A stretch of 64,000 bases of DNA from assembly GCA_025642075.2 (NCBI GenBank), contig JAODUO010000029.1, positions 622,001-686,000 on the forward strand, read 5' to 3'. Shown here in pieces: positions 23,544 to 36,300 of the stretch (position 1 is its first letter; each line of letters begins with the position of its first letter). The notes beneath the pieces are model-generated. The model did no database searches and had not been told where the DNA came from. It worked only from the letters and a program-made list of their open reading frames with translations. Both the position numbers and the translations under genes were made by a program. Origin of the DNA: Ridgeia piscesae. Taxonomy: Eukaryota > Annelida > Polychaeta > Sabellida > Siboglinidae.

Positions 23544-26500
23544 CCCTGCAATGTAAATTACTGTAAACCTTTTTTTATCGAAATGTATTTTATATAGTTA
23601 GGAGAGCAAAATTAGCTTGGTTGCACCTTGTGCAACCTTGAGCATTTCTCAGAATTCAAAATGGCGGTGTCGGCCATCTTAAATTTCGGCAAATTTTCAA
23701 CCTTTGATCTCGATGACATAGAAGGTCGTGTAATACCTCTTTATAAGGGTTTTCCAGGATGGGGAGTCCATTTCTGGAGTTATTTTTTGGATACGGGGTC
23801 AAAGTCAAGGTCACATCAGAGGTCAAAGGTCAAATTGGACCTAAAATCAGTAAACAATCACCATTAGATGTGGTTCATTGCCTACCTATTTCAGAATGTC
23901 AGGGTTTACTAGGATGGATAAGTAGGTACATGTATGTTTGATATGTCTACATGTAGGTAGGTCCTGGGTATCATATGAAGTTTTGCAGGTTGAGAAAAGG
24001 GTCGGATTTCATTAAACCCGCAAATTTCCGCCATGCACCCACTCACCAAGCTTTGCAATCAGTGGTTTAAGACCTACCCCCAGGCCGTCACACTCATCAT
24101 GTCTTCTGAAGGGGAGAAGTGCCTGTTTAGTCCATGTCACGCCAGTGGAGCGCCACAAACATTCAAGACCGTGGCTGTGCAGAAAATCGTCGCTACAAGC
24201 AAAGTGAAGCACGACGAACTGTACAAAACTCTGTCTGGAAGTTATATTCTAGCTCACAAATCATGTTACTGTAGCTATACTTCGAGGAGTAGAAAATGAA
24301 CAGGGAAAGAGAACGTCTACACTGACTGACACTGGTGTTTCCAAAAGGTTGTTGAAGTCTCAATGTAGTGACTTTGTTTCAATTATGCCCGCTACCTAAG
24401 CTGGTATGTGCGACAGATGGAGCACCTTCCCCAGCGTGCCAAGGAGGACCTATTGGCAGGTGCACACGTCTGTCGGCACTCGGATTGGGGGACCGCAGTG
24501 CCAGCAGATCAGTTCAGAGAGCAGACATATATCAAGCGAGGGAAGGGTTCTGGAGGTATGAAGGGCATTTCAACGAGTCCCGAGCAAGTGGCTGTGTGGG
24601 TGAATAGTTTCAGTGTGTGCGCCCACCTTGACATCGCCATGGAACATATGTACAATGAAGCTGGGGAGGAGCTGAAGCCACACGGTGAAGTAGATGGGGA
24701 GGAGAAGAATAAGCACACGGAGGAAGGAGAGGGAAGAAGGAGACTGGACGAGGCCGAGCGGAAGCAGATCACGGCGGAACTGGAGAAGTACAATCACCCC
24801 CTCAATGACCAGCAACCAGGTGTCTATAACATCTGCAATGGCCAAGTGGCGCCAGACACAGTGAATGTTCAGAACGCATTGGCCATCGGGAGTGAGCAGA
24901 GCAGGCAGTTCTCCGCTTCGCTAAGCAGTGAATTCCACAAGACAATAAAGAAGAAGGTCAAAACAATGGAGTTGCTCAAGAAGGCAGTCACTGTCAAGGG
25001 GAAGGCCATATACCACGTCATGACGCTGTTCAGTCGGCTGTTAGTCGTGGGCAGCAGCGCAGCGTTGATATAGCCGATGTCTTCCAGTTTGAACTGAGTC
25101 CAGTCCCTCCGGCCTTGATCGATGAGTACGGCTGCTTGAGGAAGGGTGACAAAGCCGTGCTCGTCAAATCTCTCAGTGTCTCTGTTACAACTCCATATGC
25201 TTCAGACGTGGTGCTGGTTGATGCCGGTCAGCTTCTGTATCATGTCATTTGGCCAGTCTCCGAGACTACAGGAGACCTGGCTGCAAGCTTCGGCACTCGA
25301 CTGGCCCAATACCCTCCTGTCTCCAAGAACATCATTCTGTTCGACATATATGACCAAGATGCTCCCAGCGCAAAGGACCATGGGAAGAGGAAGAGCCAAA
25401 ACATTACATCTAACCCCAAACACCCATTTTCAATGCCGAGAAGTTATTCTTCACAATTCCAAGAACAAGGATCTGCTTAACAACATTCTTTGCAGCTATC
25501 CCCTTCCACACAACATCCAACTCGTCGACATGCTGTAACGTGTCGTTACCCATGATGAGACAGACGTCACTCTCTGCAGCTACATGCTGAAAGCGGTGGC
25601 AGTAGGCGCCCAGACCATCCGAATCCTCAATGATGATACCGGTGTCTTCGTTCTCTTGATGTATTGGACATCAAGGATGCGCTTTGTCGCCAAGATTCAA
25701 ATGGAAAAGTGGAATGGCGATATCTTGGACATCAACGAAACTGTTCAGCGATTAGGCCCCAAAAAGTGCAGTCAACCTCTCGGTGTCCACGCACTATCAA
25801 ACTGAGATACAGTGTCATACCCCTTTGGAAAAGGAAAAAAAGTCAGCGCTCAAGCTCCTAGAGATAGATATACCAGGTCTCGATCAAGTGCTCGGACAAC
25901 CTGGCGCGATCCACGCTCAGCACCAGGAGACAGCATAGACATTCTTCTTACCTCTCTACGGACAGAAGGGATGTACAACAACGAAGATGCTACTGTGGAA
26001 GCTCGAAATATTGCCAACTTTGGTTGGAATATCGAAGGCTCCGCCATCACACCGACCGTCTCAACAGCGCCAGTTGCTCCCCAAACACTCCTTGATGTAG
26101 TTAGCTGTAGCTGCACTGCAGAGTGCAAGGCATGCAGTGCACACGCTGCAGCTGCAACAGCGCAGGCCTTTCATGCACGGACTACTGCAAATACGAGGGA
26201 GGAGACATCTGCTGTAGTCCTTTCATCAGCAAGCAGATGGATATCGAAGACAAGTGTCGATGATGAATAAATATATTCTTTATTTCCTTGTTATATACAG
26301 TGTATATACTTGCATATCGAAATGGCTGACAAATAAATACAAATTCACATATGTTTTATTTCCTTAATATTCTGAGTAATGATAAAGGTTGTACAAGTAA
26401 ATTTGATGTTTGACCACTGATTTGACCTTGACATTGACGCCATATCCAAAATATAACTTCAGAAATGGACTCTCCATCCTGCAAAACCCTTAAAAAGAGC

Positions 26501-26691
26501 TATTACACGACCCTCTATGTCATCGAGATCAAAGGTTGAAAATTTGCCGAAATTTAACATTGCCGAGACCGCCATCTTGAATTTGAGAAATGCTCAAGGT
26601 TGCACAAGGTGCAACCAAGCTAATTTTGCTCTCCTAACTATATAAAATACATTTCCATAATAACAGTTTACAGTAGTTAACATTGCAAGGT
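23544..26691 (+). mobile_element. Decayed DNA transposon, about 3.15 kb, with about 290-bp terminal inverted repeats
   Basis: The left end (23544-23838) and right end (about 26398-26691) are long inverted copies. The left has AGGAGAGCAAAATTAGCTTG and GTTGCACCTTGTGCAACCTT; the right has the exact complements AAGGTTGCACAAGGTGCAAC and CAAGCTAATTTTGCTCTCCT. The outermost matched bases are CCTGCAATGT against ACATTGCAAGG. Between them lies a broken plus-strand coding region (see the pseudogene entry). I could not define a target duplication, so the exact termini are uncertain by a few bases. Confidence 0.88.
24033..26272 (+). pseudogene. Broken transposon-encoded protein, CXC-tailed PIN-like invertebrate family
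   Basis: Plus-strand fragments in order: an N-terminal part with EGEKCLFSPC (24033-24299); a long block with AGAHVCRH, EQTYIKRGKGSGGMKGIST and VYNICNGQVAPDTVNVQNAL (about 24400-25073); FELSPVPPALIDEYGCLRKG and VLVDAGQLLYHVIWP (about 25085-25480); THDETDVTLCSYML, IRILNDDTGVFVLLMYW and IQMEKWNGDILDIN (about 25540-25805); DTVSYPFGKGKK; and a cysteine-rich tail beginning VVSCSCTAECKACSAH. From memory, this order matches a widespread uncharacterised protein family of aquatic invertebrates whose D/E..DDTD pattern resembles PIN-like nucleases and whose tail resembles CXC domains. Damage is clear: several frameshifts, TGA at about 25803 where the family has Cys, Gly where DDTD has its last Asp, loss of a block near 25970, and a +1 shift at about 26145 within the Cys-rich tail, which resumes as SAGLSCTDYCKYEGGDICC. 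The protein is not expected to work. Confidence 0.75.
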
Positions 26692-27846
26692 CATCATTAT
26701 GGCAAATTGACTATAACACATTAAACGTCTCGTGAAGAACAAACAGTGGCGCCACACAACGGAGTCCAAATAATCACAGCTACCATGGATGGCAACAGGC
26801 CCACCTTGGATCCGTACACATCCAGATAATTTTTCCCACTGACATCAGTTCAGTGGAAGCAATAAGTCATTGTAGGTTCATGTTTTATTTCTTTAATAAA
26901 AACTAACCATTACCAACCACAATGAAGGCCAGTATGTCAGCAGTTTACTTGAATAATCTTATTAAACCAGTTCACCATGCAGTTTCTGAATTAAAATAAT
27001 TATCCTAATGATTACAATTAGTCTGGTTGAGAAAGGCCTTAACACCCTAATATTAAACTTGCCAAAGCGAAGTTGTATAGTTGGCGGTTTTTGGTAGGCC
27101 ACAAGGAGCCAATGCAGAGCTGGAGGTTCACGAAACTCAAGGACGTGCACCTCAAAGGGGGTCCGGAGGATTGGGAACATGTGCCTTGACCTTCGGAATT
27201 AAACTCTTTCATAAGACCTTTTTGAATGTACTCCGTTACACCCCCCAGAAGAATTTGAAATGTGATGTTAGGCAACGCATCAGCGATATATTATGACCAC
27301 TAATCTATTATAGACGGCCCTTCCGTCGGGTCTCTTCCGATACCCGATGTCATGACATTGTGTGGAACCGACGCGGCAGAAAAGCTGAGAATCTGTTTAA
27401 AATCACGGAGAAACGTCAGCAACACAGCAGACGTACAGTCTTACGGTGAAACAATCCGTGACATCACGACAGCAGAGGTGAGGTTTTGGAGCAAGTGACA
27501 GTGGGTGCAATTGAAGGTTTTTGTAACCTCCCCAGACTTTAGACACCCTGCCCTCTTTGGATCCTTTGTAGCTGACCGTCCTTCAGCTCCTGATGGGTCA
27601 CTTCTGCAGACCTCGTGGCATGGAAAAGTGCAGTGAACTTTTCAACAAGGCACGGGCCAATTGTTTTACAAACATATGCGAACATAGCATTTGTTTTGGG
27701 GAATTTGCCAATAGAGATTAGACTGATTGCTATAGGTAGTAAATGCAGTAATGGATTCTGCAAACGACGTGTTTATGTACGTCCAACTGTGGCATATAAC
27801 TGTATTTCTTATTTCCTACAGACGATTGAGCACATAAAAAAATGTA
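26692..27846. other. Intergenic sequence, no gene seen
   Basis: Short open frames on both strands lack recognisable domains. Confidence 0.4.
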
Positions 27847-27850
27847 AAAC

Positions 27851-27883
<33 letters not shown>

Positions 27884-28022
27884 CGACCGCACGCACGCAC
27901 GCACGGCCGCACGCACGACCGCATCACGCACGACCGCACGCACGCACGCACGACCGCACGCACGACGCACGCACGACCGCACACCGCACGACCGCACGCA
28001 CGCACGCACGCACGCACACACG
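27847..28022. repeat. (GCAC)n / GCACGACC compound microsatellite
   Basis: CGCA tetramers interspersed with GACCGCAC variants. Arg/Ala/His-rich open frames on both strands are artefacts. Confidence 0.95.
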
Positions 28023-28037
28023 ATATAGGTATATAGT

Positions 28038-28091
28038 TTGCCAGGATGCCGGATGGCCCCCCTCCAAAGCAAAATCCTGGCTACGCCCCTG
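28038..28091 (-). mobile_element. Possible hAT-like terminal fragment
   Basis: On the minus strand the sequence begins CAGGGGCGTAGCCAGGATTT and continues TTGCTTTGGAGGGGGG. This resembles terminal sequences of hAT-type elements seen across animal genomes. No partner end was found to the left; the sequence meets the GCAC tract, so this is probably a truncated end. Confidence 0.45.
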
Positions 28092-29331
28092 ATATGTTGA
28101 TTTGCGGCAAAGCGCAGCCGACATTTTGAATTTGAGTTAAAACGCATTTCAACTTTTTTTATAGTTAAAACGCTTTTCAACCAAGGCAAGGCAACATATA
28201 TGAAATGGCTTAACTACATAATAACTGCATTGTTTTATTTCTATTGACCTGGTAATGCATGTACACGTGACATTCCAAATTATACACGTACGTCACTTGT
28301 GCGTACGAGCTAATGACAAAAGATATCCGTAAGTCGCAAGATTGCAAACATGACCTAATTACCTTTTCTGCTGGTCGCATAATGTTCAGCGTTTGCTTGT
28401 CGTGTTAGATGAACTTTGTGAATAATAATTTTACTTAACTTTCGATTATACATGCAACCGTAGAATATTTTAATTTTGTATATTGTGATGTATTGTTCGA
28501 TAGATTACGCTTTTGCCAAATTACTCAGGCGGAATAATAAACATGTGGCTCGCTGGGAGAGTCTATAATGTTTACGCCATTTTTTTATTTAAATATTATC
28601 TAGAAATAAGTGTTTTGTAAAGTGGGTTTGTAGGTGAATGCATGCATGTATTTATATGTGCGTGCGCGCGCGTTTATGCGGGAGTCTGTGCGCGCGTTTG
28701 GGTGCATAGATGTGCGTGAAAAATAACAAACTATAGAACCCTTCTAACTCAGGTCTTAGGCTTAGCTAGGTGGTTTCCTCAAAACAGCCCAAACTTGGAT
28801 TAACGCAGGAGTTTGTAATGCGTCTTGTGCGCCTCCGTTGGGTATATGTTTGTTTGTTGTTTGTTTTACAAGCAATTTAGGTGAGTCGGTGTCGTGAAAG
28901 GGATCGAGGTTCATGATTGCTGTTTGAAAAAAACTATGTTTTCTGTTTCAGCAATATGTGATGGGATCTTATTCCATATGCGGATTACTCGGGGTGGAAA
29001 GAGATCATCGCAGTGTAGATGCAGCTATGAATCAGCCTAATGAGCCCGCTAGCAACTATACATTTTAAAATCATTATTACGAGTTATTATGGAAACATGC
29101 TCTGACATAATCAGAACAAGATAACTACATTATATCTATGACTATGACATATCATCTAGGCACACATTGGTCCGGATCCCGGTCGAGAGAGTAATCTGAC
29201 AGGGGAGTAAAAATCTCCAATTACACCCTTTGAAGTTCGCGAAAAAATTTCAAAGGCGGCCAAACATTATTGTGTATATTCAGTGGTTTACTCATTAAAT
29301 TTTGTTCGCCGCCGCGCTGCACCTTATATTA
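28092..29331. other. Intergenic sequence, no gene seen
   Basis: Contains a short CGTGCGCGCG-type alternating purine-pyrimidine stretch near 28660-28700 but nothing coding. Confidence 0.4.
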
Positions 29332-29461
29332 TGTGCTGTGCTGTGCTGTGCTGTGCTGTGCTGTGCTGTGCTGTGCTGTGCTGTGCTGTGCTGTGCTGTG
29401 CTGTGCTGTGCTGTGCTGTGCTGTGCTGTGCTGTGCTGTGCTGTGCTGTGCTGTGCTGTGC
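29332..29461. repeat. Pentanucleotide microsatellite (TGTGC)n, about 26 copies
   Basis: Uninterrupted 5-bp repeats lie about 760 bp upstream of the PICALM start codon. All three frames on each strand are open across it, giving Cys/Ala/Val-rich or Gln/His/Ser/Thr-rich phantom proteins. Confidence 0.98.
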
Positions 29462-30219
29462 CGAAGCACTTTCCAGAGGAATGGGTGACACGTATCGGGG
29501 CACATTAAAAATCATGGAGCGCACCATGGTGATCCCAACTACTAAAGATTTGTGTGGGCCTCCGCCCCAGTCCCCCTGGACCCGCGTAAGGGCGTCGGAA
29601 CCGGGGAGGGCCCGGCCATATAGTGAAGGGATGTTTTATAACTGGAGTGGGTGGATCTTGTGTAGCCTCCGGTGTTGTGGCAAGGGGTAATTGGAGATTT
29701 CTGGTGCGTCTAAATGTATGTTCAGTAGGAGCTTTTGTGAGCTCAGGAGAATGCAGCAGAAGGGTTTTAGCGAGCATCAGCCCCAAACGTCAACGAATAT
29801 TCACAACTACGTCTCGACGCTATTATAATTGGATAAATGAAAATGTTATGGAAGTCAGTAAAAATGTATTACTGCACATACGATGGTATACCAAGGGTAT
29901 TATTCCGATTATGTTCTGGGCTTTTATACATTGATAATTTGTACATACGTTGACAATAACGTGGATAATACAACCATATCTCCTGATGATGGTTATTCAG
30001 GCATCTGCAGAAGTTTCAGTTTTGATGTCCGATGGAATACAAACCGCTCCCTTGAGGTCACCTGATCGCCGTACATCGCCATATTCCTACGCCATCTTTT
30101 CAGATTGAGGATCCTCCCCTTGAAATTTCCTGGATAGTGTGCATTTTTAATCAAACTACGTGGCCAGCGTGGCCTGTTGCTGATTCTGCGGCACTTTGTA
30201 TTTAGCCACAACCTTCAGA
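29462..30219 (+). other. Upstream/5' UTR region of the PICALM-like gene
   Basis: This stretch must contain or adjoin the promoter and 5' UTR, but no TATA box or initiator could be assigned. CAACCTTCAG directly precedes the ATG and could be a 3' splice site of a 5' UTR intron, in which case the first exon is further upstream. Confidence 0.4.
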
Positions 30220-30349
30220 ATGTCGGGTCAAAGTATAACTGATCGGGTAATGGCTGCAAAGCACAGCTTGGCCGGTCAAGGTTTGGCCAAGTCCGTGCAT
30301 AAAGCTACCACGGAGGAGATTATGGGACCGAAGAAGAAGCACTTGGATT
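30220..30349 (+). CDS. PICALM: PICALM exon 1: start codon, amphipathic helix and PIP2-binding loop
   Basis: Encodes residues 1-43 plus the first base of Tyr44. It begins [16 protein letters not shown], matching the N-terminal amphipathic helix of CALM that inserts into and curves the membrane. [16 protein letters not shown] follows, with K28, K38, K40 and H41 at the same positions as the PI(4,5)P2-coordinating residues of human CALM. The start is fixed by this alignment. The donor is T|GTGAGT at 30350. Intron 1 is 8.1 kb. Confidence 0.97.
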
Positions 30350-33300
30350 GTGAGTTTTCTCGTTTGTGTTTTGACTGTTCATGACCAGATAATCATACTG
30401 TGACATGCATTCATGATTATGCGTTTCATATGTCACAATTTCGGTAGTGCGAATTTGTCATTACTTCCTGTCGCAAACCCGGTGTCATGACTGTCCAAAA
30501 TGACATTACCATATTCTATCTAATATAAACCCCTGTTTGGGGGGGCACGCACAGTGGACCTGTCAATATTCCTCTCAGTGGCATCAGTATCGATAGTTTT
30601 ACTGCAATTTTTTCTCTGATTGTCTGGAGGAAATGCAACATTACATGTTTCAGTGACATTTTGACAATATGATGACGGGTCAGCAAAGCAAGAAGTGAAA
30701 TATCACCTAATTAAGAATATAACCTCATGGTGGCTGTTGGACATGTGGGCCCCAATCATGGGATTGATGGTAGCCTTTAACTCAGAGGAAGAGCTCCTTA
30801 GTTTGCCTATAATTTTATTGCAAATGCAACACTGAAATGCAACTATGCTGCAGTATAAGAATAACTGGAATTTGCTTTTTTGGTATTGCATACAGTGTAT
30901 GTCATTTTGACATTCTATGTACTCCTGTTTCTTAGAATTGGTAATTAGCTGTCAACAGTCAAGAAATGTTTGCTTGCTATTAACATACTCAAATTAAATT
31001 TGGGACCGCAGGACTTTATGCAGGATAACATTTAAGTCAGTCACAATGTTTTTGGGTAGACACGTGCATGTTAACTAACACACATACAGATGTGTGATTT
31101 TTACCTAAAATAAACCACAAACACATGTGACATCCATTTTCAAAGCATGGCTTTAGAATAATATCTGTGATTTTGGAAAACGTTGTTTTTTTTTTTTTTA
31201 CTTTGTAATCTATAAAAAATTATTTAAAATTACAAACTTCATTTTTTAACCTGAAAACAAAGTAAATCAAACAAGTGTGATTATTTATGTTTTCCCTGTT
31301 CCTGTACCATTCTATTGTGGACACAATTTATGAGTAAATGCGTTTAAACATGTAAATAAATCTTGGGATATAAACATTTACGATTTCATGAAAATTAGGT
31401 GTTTTGTCACATGGAATAACCTGTAACATAAGTTCCTTACATAACACAAACAACATATACAGTTTGAAAGTTGTACCACACTCCAAGTTTCCAACACAAC
31501 TTAATAGTAATGATTAGCATTAAACACTTGTGAAGATTGACCTACAACAATATTGATTTGTCTGTGAAAGATAATCAGATGAGGAACCTTGATTAGAAAG
31601 TCATGTACCTTGTCAGAGTGACTAACACCATCTGTACGCACAGTGTAGTGAAATACCAGTCCATGTACAGAGTCAGTGGCGTTTGTTTGGTCTGGTTAAG
31701 TGTTTGGAATGCACACTTTTTGCACCAGAGGTGTGATGCGTTGCTACTACTCAGCCTACTAGTGACCGTTGATCGATGCACTCCGTATTTGTCATTGTTT
31801 TTACAACAGGCAATATTGTCAGTAACACTGCAATATTGGATTCTGTGTGTGACACGGCAGTGCAAGCTTTTCTTACTCAATCTGTGGGGATACATACATG
31901 TTTCATTCATAATTTGCAAACAAATGCTAGATTTGGTAAAGAAATATTGTGGTATCGTTACCATAGCTTTATGTAGAGACCCTTCCACCCGTCCATTGGA
32001 CGGGTAAAACGAATATGGACTGGTAGATATGTGGTGGAAGGGTAAAAAATGAAGGAGCAAAAAAGGTCTTCCAAAACCATAGATAATGTTAGTTATGCCT
32101 TGAAAGTGAGTGAAAATTGTGTCACATGTGTGTTTGTAGTCCATTTCAGGTCAACATTTCAAAGTTAACATCCATGTGTCCACCAAAACATGTGTGACGT
32201 GACTGGCAATAATTTTATCCTGCATAAAGCCCTGATCGTTACGTATCAAATCAACCAATATTCAGGACATCAAATACACGTGTAGTGTCTGAAATTTGCT
32301 GATTATGAAGACATAATTAGCACAGATTTTTTTGGAAACATTTAAGTATGGTTTTACTCTGCTATGTGATTTATGCAATTTTGTTGCAGAACCCGCTCAA
32401 ATTACTCTTGTAATAAAGTTATGTTAAATGCCATCCTATGCATCTTGCGAATGTAAGATGTTTTACTAGTTACAGTGACAAAGCAAAGTAGGCAATGAAA
32501 CAGTTTTTCTTGCAGCTGGGTTTATTGGAGCGTTGTAGGCGGGTCAGCTGTCTGTGTAAACATGTTAGAATGTATGGCAATATACATAAAGGCAATTTAT
32601 TTAACTGAAAATGGCATAATAATATCCAAAGCTCTGAGAAAATAATCATTAAAACAGACATAAATGGTTAGCCAAAGTAAAGGTGTTTGTGTTGTTACTG
32701 AATAATATAAACTACGTAGGGTAATTTTTTTAATTAATATGTGTTGGTGATGTAAAGCTTTCTATGAAAATGGAGCTCTCTGTGTGCTTAAAATTATGTG
32801 TTATCAATTATTATTCTATTCTGCTGGCATTATTATTCTTGATTGTAGAACATTGTGGGTTTTTATTAAAGTTATTGTAGATTCACTGTAGATAGTCCGA
32901 ACAGAAATACCATGTTGCCATCATGTACTATGAGGTTTATACATGTAATAGACACTTGGGTGACACACACCATGCTAACTATTAAGGCAGTTATTATGTA
33001 TGCAAAATTAATATTTTTAATTAAATAATGAAATTCCATCAGTTTCCACAACTTATATAACTAAACACAGTTTCTGTGATATCAAGTAATTAACCAGAAT
33101 ACCAGTAGGCACTGAGCAGGATGGCATTGCTGATCTCTTTCAGTGATGGTAGATAGAGGTGGAAGAAATGCCACATGGGCTGTCTTGCCTGTCCTTGAAG
33201 TTGATTGCTCTTAGCGGGTGTGAATGTGAGCAATCTCTCAATGGACCTCTACTTTACTTGGCACCTTGTAGAATAAATCATTGATAAGTCAACAAATCTC

Positions 33301-36300
33301 ATTGTTTCAGTGGAGTAAGGCTCAAGTGGTGACAGTTACTTTATTCTTACTGACACCAGTCATTAAGCAAATAGTCATCAGTGTTAAGTTCCTTAATTAG
33401 CATTAACTTATGATCAGTTAGAAGTTTCCAGTTTCAGACTTCTCTTGTCCAAGGAACCAAATCTTCTCTCCAAAGAAACAAACCTATCATTTGCTTCATT
33501 GTGTGGTTCTCATTTGGTTGTCATTTTGTTGATCTTGTGGTTTGCTGGTTCCGTTTTGCATTCTTGCTCATGCTTTTAATGAAACTATTATACCGAAAGC
33601 TTGTCGCACTCGGTTAAGTGCAGATTTTATGGACCACTTACAAAAAAGGGACATTGTTTCTACTGTTTGTGACATGTGTCAAGTGCATTGATGTCATTTG
33701 TTACAAAATAAAAACACTAACAGTAATATTATATGATTATAGACATGAATACAGTCAACAACTGTTGTATAACATGTGCGCATTAGTCGGTCGGCATGTG
33801 TTGCTCCTGTTTTTTGCTATGATACAGAAATGTTTGTGTTTACTCGGATGAGTGTCACATTCGCTCAGACACAGCAGTATGACCATGTGATTGTGTGTGT
33901 AACATAAGAAAGGAAAATAAGGACTTTTTAATGTTCTGGTAGTACTAGTGGAAACATTAATCCACATGTAGTAATCCTACTGATTATATTTCTCTGTAGG
34001 GTAATTCCAGCATCATGCGGGACATTCAGAGTATATATTTTTAATTTAAAAAACACAACCATTAAGGGTAGGATGAAATTTGATTCATATTCACATCTTC
34101 TAGCCTTTTTCTGCTATTCGATTTGAAATTTGAAAATTTGCAGATATATAAACAAACATTGCAGGAATATTTTACTTTGTGTCCTTAGCCACAAAATCGG
34201 TCTCGGGAGGTGATCTTTTACTTTCTAACCTAACTATGAAAACGACAACATAAAACCGCCAAACTACTCCTCACATATCTTATATACATACACATTACAC
34301 ACACACTAGGTTACAAAATAAAATCACTAACATTACAAAAACAAATAAAATTCACAAAATAAACTTGCATGAAACTCGCCGACAATGCGGTGTCATCTGT
34401 GGTAGCTAAGTATAGCTCTATGATTAACATTGATAATGTGTTGCGGGGGGTCGTGTTAGCAGTGTCGGGTTAGAGTTTAAGATTAAGGTTTATGGTAAGT
34501 TTAGAATTAGCTAAAGTTAGTTTAATGTTAATTAGGATTTGAGTTACTTTAGGATTAGCATAAAACCAGAATTTGTGGAGGTAATTTATGTAGCGACACC
34601 GCAGTAAATTACGGGTCATCATGATTATCAATTTGACGGTACTCATTGCCGCAAATCATGTCAAGTTTTGCACGAGTTTGTTTTGTTAATTTTATTCTTT
34701 ACAGGAATTTAAATGATTTCATTTTGTAATCTTGTATATGTACATAAGATATGTGAGAAGTAGTTTGGTGGCAGTAGGAAGTTGTTTTCATGGTTATGTC
34801 AGAAAGTAAATGACAAGATCGACGCATATGGCCATGATGCCAACGACTCCAGCTCGGACTTGTGCCCATGGCCATGGGATGACGTGCAGATCCCGGCCAG
34901 ACATCTCAGGAGTGTTCAATATTTTAATCAGATTTGAAGCCACTGAATATTCGATTCAATATTTGAAATTTGATTCATGTTTGAAATGTCAAGGATATTC
35001 GATTCGATTCAAGAGAAATTCCAGCTTTGTGCCGTCCCATCCATAACAACCACGCTAACACAAACTGCTATGGATAGCTTTATGCAGAGACGTGTCCACC
35101 CATCACTTGGACCAGTAAAACCTGTTTGGGACGGGTAGAAATATGGGTGGATGGGTAAAAAAATGAAGGAGAAAAGTCTTCAAAAACCATAGATATTGTC
35201 AGTTATGCCTTAGAAATGATTGTAATTGGTGTCACATGTATTTGTAATTCATTTCTGGTCAACAAACAAATTTACAGTTTGTAAACTGGCTTAACACTAA
35301 CAGTTGACATCTATGTGTCCACCAAATATATGTGTGACTGGAAAAAATTATTTCCTGCATAAAGCCCTGCTACTATGCGAGTAACAGAGATTCCCCCCGT
35401 CTGGTAACTGATCTCAAGTTTAATAGGTTGAACATTCAGAACATTTAAATTACTTGCAATTTAGTAGTAACACCTTGCCATGGAATCACATTATGTACAG
35501 TGTTTGCAGCAGAAATCTGTGGTGGCATTTATCAGTTATAGGGCAATCCGTCAGCAACTTTGGTAGGGGGGAGGGGGGATAAATTCCACGATAATTGTGA
35601 TGTAATCCTTCTAAGCATCATGTGAGAGGGCGATTAGTAAGGCGACTGTGTGGCATAATTGAGATTAGATTAGACACATGGGTTGAGTGGGGACTATGTT
35701 GTCGCCTGTCTGGGTAGACAGCTCATATTGACGTCTGTCCTGATTCTCAGTTATTGAGCACGACTGGGTGGACAGCTACTGCTGGGGGAGCTATTGATCT
35801 CCCAGAACAGAGGTTTTATTTCACCAAGGCAGTGAGACAGTGCTGATATAATGTCTACGCAATCGCGAGCACGTTGTTTAGTTGTGTAGTCTCCAGCAGT
35901 GGTGTAGGTCGTACTAGTGCAGGATTTCTCCTATGGCTTGTGATTCTTTCTGTCTGTATTTCCTGCTGATAAGCCCACATGTATACTTCGCAGGGAGCAC
36001 TGTACTGTAGCTTTTATTGGTAATTTTTATGTGTATTTTATTTTATTTGCAAATACAGATCAAATACAGATGAAATACAAATACATGCCCTTTTGTGATT
36101 TTCAATTCAAATATATATAAGTACACTACATTTCTGTATTCAGATACAAATACGTATTTGAACCCGATCCTGCCTGTACAATTTTTAGCTTGCTTGTGTT
36201 TGTGGCAACGTATGGATGCCATGTCACATTGTCTATTGCACCACCCAGCGTTTGTTTATTGTTCAAATTATTTACATTAACTAATTGATTGATTCCGTTG

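Noticed and set aside
29283..29690. Cys/Ala-rich and Gln/His-rich open frames near 29.3 kb
   Set aside because: Generated by the (TGTGC)n microsatellite; both strands and all frames are open.
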